Positions 12,088 to 17,573 of a stretch of 17,573 nt of DNA are shown here, in pieces (position 1 is the stretch's first letter; every line of letters begins with the position of its first letter). Source of the stretch: Rubrobacter sp. (GTDB taxonomy: Bacteria > Actinomycetota > Rubrobacteria > Rubrobacterales > Rubrobacteraceae). Made by a program: the position numbers and the translations under genes. The notes beneath the pieces were generated by a model that had not been told where the DNA came from, searched no databases, and was given only the letters and a program-made list of their open reading frames with translations. Where the stretch lies: contig JADDPR010000402.1 in NCBI GenBank assembly GCA_016781775.1, forward strand, positions 1 to 17,573, in the 5' to 3' direction.

Positions 12088-14061
12088 ATGAGCGAGGGAA
12101 GGGTGGACCCGGTACGCGAGCTCGAAGAGCAGATGCAGGCGGCGGACGCCCTGATCGAGAGCCTCGAATCGGAGGTCGCCGACCTACGCCGCGACCTGGA
12201 CAGCGCCTCGGTCGCGCTGCGTAAGGCTCAGGCCGAGGTCTCCGCGCGCGGGGACTCCCTGGACGAAGACGAGCGTCTTCGGCGAGAGCTCGAGGCGGCG
12301 CAGGCGGAGGTCGCCTCCCTCCGCGACACCCTGAGCGACCTCCGCCAGGAGCACGCCGACGAGGAGCTACGCCTCCGCAACGAACACATCTCGGGGATGG
12401 CGGCGCTCCGCGAGGAGCTGGAAGAGCAGCGCCGCGCCGACCTCGAAGCGGCCCTGTCGGAGGGCAAGGTCGGGGCTTTGAGGGAGGAGTTCCGCAAGGA
12501 GCGGGCGGCCCTCGAGGAGCGCCACAAGGCCGAGGTCGAGGAGCTCAAGAGCGCGGCCGAGCGATGGGAGGAGAAGCTCAGGGCGGGCTACCGCGACCTC
12601 GAGGAGCGCCACAAGGCCGAGGTCGAGAAGCTCGAATCGGAGCGCGTCCGGGAGATACGCGCCCTCCAGAAAAGCTACGCCGACGAGATGGACGGCCTGA
12701 CGCGCGAGCACCGGGACGAGACGGACTCCCTCAAGCAGGCGCACCGCTCGGAGCTCGAGGATCTCCGGAGACGCACCGAGAGCGAGAAGATAGAGCTCGA
12801 GCGTTCCTTGCGAGAGGAGCTCGGATGCAGTCTCGACGAGGAGCGGAGCGCCGAGAGGGAGCGCCACAAGGTCGAGCTTCAAGCCCTGAGGAGTGCGGCG
12901 GCGAGCCGGGAGCTCGAGATCCAGAAACAGCTCCGGGCGGAGGTCGAGGGTCGCAGGGTCGAGGTCGAGGAGCTGCGTCTCGAGCTGGAGTCGATGGCGG
13001 TCGCGGCCGAGGAGCGGCGCAGGAAAGAGGTCCGCGAGGTAAAGGCGCTCGCCGAGGGGCGCGAGCGCGAGCTCCGGCGGACGCAAGCGCAGCGGTTGGC
13101 GGAGGAGAAGGAGAACGGGGAGCGGCGCGCCGAGGCGCTCAAGGCGCAGAGGGAGGCGGACGTCCGTTCGCTGAAGGAACGCCACGCCAGGGAGCTCGCC
13201 GACGCTCGCCGCAGGGTCGAGGAGGTCCGCGCGAGCCAGGAAGAGAGGCGCAAGTCGGAGCACGCCGGGCTAGAGGAGCACTCGGAGGGGCTCAAGGCCC
13301 GCCAGGAGTCCGAGGCGCGCGTCTACGGCGAGCGCCTCGCCGAGTTCGAGCGAGAGAGGGCGGAGGAGCGCAAGGCCGCCGAGGAGACCCTGGAGCGTCG
13401 CGACCGCGAGCACGCCGGGGAGCGGGCGCGGCTGGAGGACCGCCTCGCCGAGCTGCGTGAGGCTCTGGAGGAGCAGGGTACCGTGACCGCGGAGCTCAGG
13501 GAGGCCCTGGAGTCGGCGCGAGCCGCCGGCGACGGACGCCGGGACGCGGAGACCGAGGGCCGCCCGGCGGAGGACGGGCTCGAGGTGCGGCTCAAGGAGG
13601 CCGATTCGGCGCGGCTCCTGGCCGAGGAGCGAGCGATGGACCTGGAGCGTCGTCTCGGGGAGGCGGAGAAAGAGAGCCGGCGGCGCCAGCGGGAACTCGC
13701 GGAGGCCCGCGCGGCATTGAAGCAGGTCTCCTCCCCCGAGCAGCGCCTCCGCGCGGGCATCGCGGTCTTCAACTCCAGCGAGCACACGCGCACGGTAGCC
13801 TCCATCTCCAAGGCCCTGGGTCTCCCGAAGGTCCACGTCGGCGCCGACGACGGGGCCGCGGGCAAGCCGGTCGTCACGTTCGTCTGGAGCGAGATGGCCT
13901 GGCGCCGGTACGTCTCGGACCCGACCGAGGACGTCGAGGAGCCGAGGGTCTACCTGATCGGAACCGGGGACGACCCATCCGAGATCCACGACCCCAACCG
14001 CAGTCCGAACGCGCGCATGGACGCCCAGGGCCGCCTCCTGCTCGGCGTACAGGCGAGGTAG
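12088..14061 (+). CDS. Large coiled-coil protein with a distinct C-terminal domain, function unknown
   Basis: 657 aa from ATG 12088, with GGCGGA five bases upstream. Residues about 5-550 are almost uninterrupted Glu/Arg/Ala/Leu-rich heptads, with no signal peptide, membrane helix or Walker motif, so it is not an SMC or Rad50 ATPase. Heptad blocks such as LEERHKAEVE recur. From about 552 the composition changes to a compact domain of roughly 105 residues: RTVASISKALGLPKVHVG looks like a helix-turn-helix or winged-helix core, followed by KPVVTFVWSEMAWRRYVSD, PRVYLIGTGDD and a basic tail. I recall similar C-terminal sequence in actinobacterial hypothetical proteins but no assigned function. It could be a structural filament, a scaffold with a nucleic-acid- or protein-binding tip, or a cell-division factor. 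It has its own promoter-like sequence and is followed by a hairpin. Confidence 0.85.
   Translation: MSEGRVDPVRELEEQMQAADALIESLESEVADLRRDLDSASVALRKAQAEVSARGDSLDEDERLRRELEAAQAEVASLRDTLSDLRQEHADEELRLRNEHISGMAALREELEEQRRADLEAALSEGKVGALREEFRKERAALEERHKAEVEELKSAAERWEEKLRAGYRDLEERHKAEVEKLESERVREIRALQKSYADEMDGLTREHRDETDSLKQAHRSELEDLRRRTESEKIELERSLREELGCSLDEERSAERERHKVELQALRSAAASRELEIQKQLRAEVEGRRVEVEELRLELESMAVAAEERRRKEVREVKALAEGRERELRRTQAQRLAEEKENGERRAEALKAQREADVRSLKERHARELADARRRVEEVRASQEERRKSEHAGLEEHSEGLKARQESEARVYGERLAEFERERAEERKAAEETLERRDREHAGERARLEDRLAELREALEEQGTVTAELREALESARAAGDGRRDAETEGRPAEDGLEVRLKEADSARLLAEERAMDLERRLGEAEKESRRRQRELAEARAALKQVSSPEQRLRAGIAVFNSSEHTRTVASISKALGLPKVHVGADDGAAGKPVVTFVWSEMAWRRYVSDPTEDVEEPRVYLIGTGDDPSEIHDPNRSPNARMDAQGRLLLGVQAR
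12511..12627 (+). repeat. Exact 30-nt direct repeat inside the coiled-coil gene
   Basis: The 30 bases at 12511-12540 recur without change at 12598-12627, both in frame and both encoding LEERHKAEVE. The offset is 87 nt (29 codons). A shorter related copy (ERHKVEL) is at 12859-12879. Nucleotide identity, not only amino-acid similarity, points to a recent duplication or gene conversion. Confidence 0.85.
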
Positions 14062-14312
14062 CCTCGTCCCCTGCCCCCCGCGCCGCCAAGACGAGCCCGC
14101 GTCGCTCGTCCTCCGCCCAACCTCCCACGAACCGATGCACGATTCCGTGGACTATGCGTGCATCACCTGCGACCGGAAGCGTCTCTAAAACTCGTCAGGG
14201 GGGCGAGCCGCAACGTTCGGTGCTCATCGAGAGCGTGCTCCGGAATGGCCGTTAAAGAGGTACAGCGAAGCCCCTAGGTTCGGAGCTCTTCCGAGCTATC
14301 TCAACGGCCGCA
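14062..14312. other. Non-coding stretch with inverted repeats between convergent genes
   Basis: I see no gene with supported start and coding pattern in these 251 bases. They hold the hairpin at 14090-14110 and a second inverted repeat, GGCCGTT (14247-14253) with AACGGCC (14303-14309), whose arms continue into GAG/CTC and TA/TA pairs after a small internal loop. No tRNA or T-tract terminator is present. Confidence 0.5.
14090..14110 (+). terminator. Hairpin after the coiled-coil gene, weak terminator candidate
   Basis: GACGAGC (14090-14096) and GCTCGTC (14104-14110) form a perfect 7-bp stem with a 7-nt loop, 28 nt after the stop codon. CTCGTC at 14063-14068 can pair with the same left arm, so two alternative hairpins are possible. 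There is no T-tract. Confidence 0.35.
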
Positions 14313-14846
14313 CTACTTCACCATCGCCACGAGCTTGCAGACGGTTCGCCAGTTTCGGACGGTCATCGCAACGCCCAGTTTCTTCTCGGCGTTCGCGGCG
14401 AGCTTGGATCTCCCTATGCCGTCGGGCGCATGCAGATAAAAAACGCCTCCTGTGAGAACGAATCGTTCGCGATCGCCTTTGATGTCTTCGAGCGCTTCGA
14501 GATCTGGATGCTTCGGCGGCGAAGTCAGAAAGTGTACGTGCAGAGTCTTGGGCTCTGATTCGGCTTCGGGGAAAGGATTCGCTCCGACCGCTCTCTCCAA
14601 CTCCTCTGGCTTCGGCAGGAGTACTCGGGGCTCGAAACCGCGGCCCTTCTTGACCGCGGCCCTGATGCTGTTCGAAAGCAGCGAGGCATCGTCTTCCTCG
14701 CTCTTGAAGACCGCGTTACCGCTCTGAATGTAGGTTTGTACGTCCCGAAGGCCTATGCTCTCAAGCATGCCTACAAGTTCCTTCATCGGCAGGATGTTGT
14801 TCCCGCCGATGTTGATACCTCTGAAAAGCGCAACGTACGTCTTCAC
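14313..14846 (-). CDS. DUF1697 family protein
   Basis: 177 aa from GTG 14846. The N-terminus KTYVALFRGINIGGNNILPM and the YIQSGNAVF segment are the family hallmark, and the C-terminus NAEKKLGVAMTVRNWRTVCK is equally typical. Members are small cytoplasmic proteins widespread in bacteria, with no firm biochemical role. The start is supported by GGGGTGG four bases upstream and by family length; reading 29 codons further upstream adds unrelated residues. Codon use is noticeably less GC-biased than in its neighbours: 17 of the first 60 codons end in A or T, against 5 of 60 in the metallopeptidase gene downstream. This suggests later acquisition. It stands alone, convergent with the coiled-coil gene. 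Confidence 0.9.
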   Translation of the reverse strand: MKTYVALFRGINIGGNNILPMKELVGMLESIGLRDVQTYIQSGNAVFKSEEDDASLLSNSIRAAVKKGRGFEPRVLLPKPEELERAVGANPFPEAESEPKTLHVHFLTSPPKHPDLEALEDIKGDRERFVLTGGVFYLHAPDGIGRSKLAANAEKKLGVAMTVRNWRTVCKLVAMVK

Positions 14847-15249
14847 CCGGCCACCCCAACTTTCATCGCCTACGGTCCATAACCAGCGAGACCCAAGCGG
14901 ACTCGACACCTCCCTGCGCGGGCCCTGAGACAATTCTACGGATGGAAAACAAGCGACCCACCACCCATCTTCCGGATCTTCGGCACCGCTCTTCCCCGTC
15001 GGGATCTAGCGACTGAAGACGGCTCTCCGCCATCGTTACCGCACGGATAGCCGGAGATATCAGGGACTCAGGCCGTCCTCCGTCCACGTCCGTCCCGCGG
15101 ACCGTTGGTTCGGGCCCGTAGAGCCTACCCCGCGCCGCCGTTCACAAAGACGCACGCCCGTTTCGATCGGGGACTGTTGGCGCGCGCACGAGACAAACTC
15201 CGGGGATCGAGCGATCCACAGATCGGCTACATCGGCTACACTTGCGCGC
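14847..15249. other. 403-bp intergenic region without a supported gene
   Basis: The region separates the divergent DUF1697 and metallopeptidase genes. The open frames here lack Shine-Dalgarno sequences and typical codon bias. Only the -10-like elements near its right end stand out, and no repeat, tRNA or terminator is evident. Confidence 0.5.
15237..15242 (+). promoter_or_regulatory. -10 element of a leaderless promoter for the metallopeptidase gene
   Basis: TACACT, the same hexamer used before fur, ends seven bases before GTG 15250. There is no Shine-Dalgarno. A duplicated GGCTACA places a second, similar TACATC nine bases upstream. No clear -35 is visible. Confidence 0.45.
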
Positions 15250-15870
15250 GTGTCGAAGGTGCTGCGGGAGAAGGTTCTGGTCGTGGACGGTACGGGTCTG
15301 ACCCTGATCGTCGAGCGCAAGGGGCGGGTGAAGAACGTCAACGCTCGCCTCAAGGGGTCCGTGCTGCGGGTGAGCGCGCCGCCCGGGATGCGGGAGGAGG
15401 ACTTGGCCCCCGTCGTCGAGAATCTGGCCCGCAAGCTGTTGCGCCGCGCCCACGCGAGACGGGTAAACGAAGAGGGGGAGGCCCTCGCCCTCGCGCGAAA
15501 GGTCGCCGCGCGCTTCCCGTATCCCCCGTCCGTCGGGCGGGTGCTCTTCGTGACGACCCAACGCTCCCGCTGGGGCAGCTACAGCCCGCGCACCGACACC
15601 GTCAGGCTGAACGCCGCGTTGAGGAGCATGCCCCGATGGGTCCTCGAGGCCGTGGTCGCGCACGAGCTCGCGCACGCGTTCCACCCGGACCACTCCCCCT
15701 CGTTCTGGCGCCTACTGAGGAGCGTCTGCCCCGAGACCGACCGGGCAAAGGCTTTTCTCGCCGGAGTGAGTTGGCTGGCGCATCACTACGGGGAGTTGAC
15801 GCCCGTCGAGCGGGACCTCCTGGGCATCGAAGGGGCTACGGGCCTGGACGACCGAACCTGCTCTCCGTAG
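15250..15870 (+). CDS. YgjP-like (DUF45) zinc metallopeptidase
   Basis: 206 aa, cytoplasmic. The zinc-binding HELAH (138-142) is followed by His148 in HPDHSPSFW, giving the HExxH-x5-H ligand pattern of the SprT/YgjP group; Glu139 is the catalytic base. The family marker QRSRWGSYS (104-112) and NAALRSMPRWVLEAVVAHE precede it. The N-terminal third (1-95) is the beta-rich part typical of YgjP proteins. Physiological substrates of this family are not established. The start is GTG 15250, leaderless by position of TACACT; a later GTG at codon 4 is an alternative. It lies 148 bp before the helicase gene on the same strand, which probably has its own promoter. Confidence 0.92.
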   Translation: MSKVLREKVLVVDGTGLTLIVERKGRVKNVNARLKGSVLRVSAPPGMREEDLAPVVENLARKLLRRAHARRVNEEGEALALARKVAARFPYPPSVGRVLFVTTQRSRWGSYSPRTDTVRLNAALRSMPRWVLEAVVAHELAHAFHPDHSPSFWRLLRSVCPETDRAKAFLAGVSWLAHHYGELTPVERDLLGIEGATGLDDRTCSP

Positions 15871-16001
15871 CGGCTCCGAAGCATCCTCACCCAGGGAGTC
15901 TCCCCGCCGGGAGTGCGGACCACGTGGGGCGAGCGGGGGATCGGGCCTCGGCCTTTCGAACACGGACCGGAACTCGGACTCGCAATTTGGTGGAGGGCGA
16001 G

Positions 16002-16009
16002 GATAATCT
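16002..16009 (+). promoter_or_regulatory. Candidate -10 for the DinG-like helicase gene
   Basis: GATAATCT contains GATAAT (five of six matches to consensus) and the overlapping TAATCT. Transcription would begin about 4-5 nt before ATG 16019, so the leader is nearly absent. The closest purine-rich stretch, around 15992-16002, is too far upstream for a Shine-Dalgarno. Confidence 0.35.
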
Positions 16010-16018
16010 CGTAGAACT

Positions 16019-17573
16019 ATGGGCACGCGAGAAGGACATCCAAAGAGCAGACGACCGGAGGCGTCCGAGGCGATCTTCGCCGCCGACGGGCCTCTGGCCG
16101 CGCGCAAGGCGGGGTATCGCCGGCGCCCAGAGCAGGTCGAGCTGGCCCGCGCCGTGGAGCGAACCTTCCGCGAGCGCGGGGTGTTGCTCGCCGATGCTCC
16201 GACCGGGACCGGCAAGAGCGCCTCGTATCTGGCCCCCGCGATCCTCCGGGCGCTGCGCGCCGGCGAGAAGGTCCTGGTCTCGACCGCCACGCTCGCCCTC
16301 CAGAACCAGCTTCTCGCCGAGGACGTCCCCGTGGTCTCGTCCGCCTCCAGCGCGCTCCTGGGTCAGCCCGAGGAGGAGGGCATCTCGTACGCCGTCATGA
16401 AGGGGCGCAGGAACTTCCTGTGCGGACAAAGGCACGAGGACACCCTCAGGGAGGGCACGCTCCTCGATGGGAAGCTCGTCTCGGGCCTCGACCGCTGGGC
16501 CGTCGAGACGGAGACCGGGGACAGAGAAGACCTGGACTTCCCGGTACCGGCGTGGGCCTGGCTCGAGATCGCCTCCGACGGGGAGGACTGCGCCCCCAAG
16601 GGCTGCCGCTTCCGGGAGGGCTGCTTCTACTACGCCCACAGGGAACGGGCTCAGGACGCGGACCTCGTGATCGTTAACCACGCCCTCCTCATGGCAAACG
16701 TCGCCTCCGGGGGCAACATCTTCGACACCGAGGGTCGCCACCTCATAATCGACGAGGCCCACGTTCTCGAGGGCGTCATGTCCGAGGCGCTCGGCGCGAG
16801 GGTCTCCTACGGGCGAATCCGCTACGCGATGCGCCAGGCCAAGAAAAAGTCCGAAGGAGCCGCAGCACACGCAGACCGCGCCGAGATGGCCGCGGAGCTC
16901 TTCTTCGGCGAGCTCGAAGCGAACAGGACTTTGGGGAGCGAGGGGGCCGCTCCCGCTGCGTACCGGACGCTCAAAGACGCGCTCGTCTCGGTCTCGGAGG
17001 CGCTAACCAACGACCCCAAGGAAGAAGCGAACAATCTCACCGGTATGGTCGCGCGCCTCCTTGGAGACCTGCGCTTCTTCTACTCCGAGCCCGAAGACGA
17101 GTACGCCTACGCCGTGGTGGAGGGCCGAAGGTCCTTCCGCAAGGGCCGCAAGGGCGGGGTTACGGGGGAGCCCCTGCCCGAGCTCAAGGCCTGGCTCGTG
17201 GAGACGGGGGCGGCCTTCCGGGAGGGCCTGCTCCCCCTCTTCGAGGAGGGCGGCGTGGTCTTGACGAGCGCGACGCTCGCGACCGGTTCCGGGGAGAAGC
17301 GCTCCTTCTCCTACGCCAGGGACCGGCTCGGCCTCGGAGAGCCCCTCGAGAAGCAAGCAAGGTCCGTCGGGGAGCACCTGGGCTCGGAGGTGTTCGACTA
17401 CGCCTCGCGGTGCCTCCTGTACGTGGACGAGGGGGAAGGCACATCCGCCGTCGTGCCCAGCAACATCCCGGCGAGGGAGCGCGAGGCCGCAGCGGGCGCC
17501 AGGCGTGCCGAGGATCTGGTCAAACTCTCGGGGGGAAGGGCGCTGGTGCTGCTCTCGACGAGCCGGGCGGTCG
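16019..17573 (+). CDS. DinG/XPD-type iron-sulfur DNA helicase (partial, C-terminus outside window)
   Basis: 518 codons are visible and the frame is open at the window edge. This is a superfamily 2 helicase of the DinG/Rad3 group, which unwinds DNA 5' to 3' using ATP and an iron-sulfur cluster. Walker A is DAPTGTGKS (59-67). Motif Ia covers LVSTATLALQNQL (86-98). Four cysteines (135, 191, 196 and 202) sit between motif Ia and the Walker B box, as in cluster-binding helicases. The Walker B box is IIDEAH (243-248). A helicase domain 2 begins near VVLTSATLATGSG. ATG 16019 is the first possible start, since an in-frame TAA is at 16004-16006. The C-terminal motifs V and VI are not covered. The role is probably R-loop or damage processing, by family. 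Confidence 0.93.
   Translation, partial: MGTREGHPKSRRPEASEAIFAADGPLAARKAGYRRRPEQVELARAVERTFRERGVLLADAPTGTGKSASYLAPAILRALRAGEKVLVSTATLALQNQLLAEDVPVVSSASSALLGQPEEEGISYAVMKGRRNFLCGQRHEDTLREGTLLDGKLVSGLDRWAVETETGDREDLDFPVPAWAWLEIASDGEDCAPKGCRFREGCFYYAHRERAQDADLVIVNHALLMANVASGGNIFDTEGRHLIIDEAHVLEGVMSEALGARVSYGRIRYAMRQAKKKSEGAAAHADRAEMAAELFFGELEANRTLGSEGAAPAAYRTLKDALVSVSEALTNDPKEEANNLTGMVARLLGDLRFFYSEPEDEYAYAVVEGRRSFRKGRKGGVTGEPLPELKAWLVETGAAFREGLLPLFEEGGVVLTSATLATGSGEKRSFSYARDRLGLGEPLEKQARSVGEHLGSEVFDYASRCLLYVDEGEGTSAVVPSNIPAREREAAAGARRAEDLVKLSGGRALVLLSTSRAV

Noticed and set aside
12367..13263. Leu-rich 298-codon open frame opposite the coiled-coil gene
   Set aside because: Antisense of Glu/Arg codon repeats gives Leu-rich text by composition alone; no start signals.
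14062..15249. Possible tRNA or CRISPR in the large gaps
   Set aside because: No cloverleaf with a TPsiC-like arm and no repeated spacers are present.
15105..16400. 431-codon plus-strand frame spanning the metallopeptidase and helicase genes
   Set aside because: Crosses two real genes in the wrong frame and is Arg/Pro-rich.

Overview
The window is GC-rich chromosomal DNA with strongly G/C-biased third codon positions, many GTG/TTG starts and several apparently leaderless genes. The gene content is a primary-like sigma-70 factor without region 1.1, two Fur-family regulators, an MMPL transporter, a DUF4383 protein, a two-domain SppA-like S49 peptidase and a DinG-type helicase. Together these suggest a high-GC actinobacterium; Rubrobacter or a close relative is my best guess from memory, not a proven assignment. 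I see no insertion sequence, integrase, CRISPR array, tRNA or rRNA.

Layout. 1-1142, minus strand: a haem-degrading-monooxygenase-like gene cut by the window edge, preceded by a protein with an RsbRD-like N-terminus and a degenerate GGDEF domain. 1324-3960, plus strand: the sigma factor with a clear intrinsic terminator, then a PAP2 phosphatase and a metallo-beta-lactamase-fold hydrolase as a tight pair, then a small SHOCT-type membrane protein broken by a one-base frameshift. 3970-4383, minus: a canonical Fur with a well-formed leaderless promoter. 4511-5508, plus: two small membrane proteins separated by a 14-bp perfect palindrome and an 11-bp inverted repeat. 5553-11464, minus: SppA-like peptidase, a 68-aa unknown protein, a Fsr-like MFS transporter (frameshifted), an MMPL transporter behind a long operator-like dyad, and a 60-aa small protein. 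11548-14061, plus: a second, PerR-like Fur protein and a 657-aa coiled-coil protein. 14313-14846, minus: a DUF1697 protein with atypical codon use. 15250-17573, plus: a YgjP-like zinc metallopeptidase and the first 518 codons of a DinG-like iron-sulfur helicase.

How the parts relate. Most genes are housekeeping, envelope or regulatory functions rather than one pathway. Envelope functions are frequent (PAP2, DUF4383, the 167-aa membrane protein, MMPL, MFS, SppA). Metal and stress control appears twice through the Fur paralogs, with the sigma factor beside a possible signalling protein. A cross-window pattern is that at least four or five genes start 6-7 nt downstream of a -10-like hexamer without a Shine-Dalgarno sequence, whereas genes inside transcription units carry good ones. 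I did not find a clear new defence or mobile system. The most open items are the coiled-coil protein with its conserved-looking C-terminal domain, the operator dyad before MMPL, the palindrome before the 167-aa membrane protein, and the coupled 68-aa gene.
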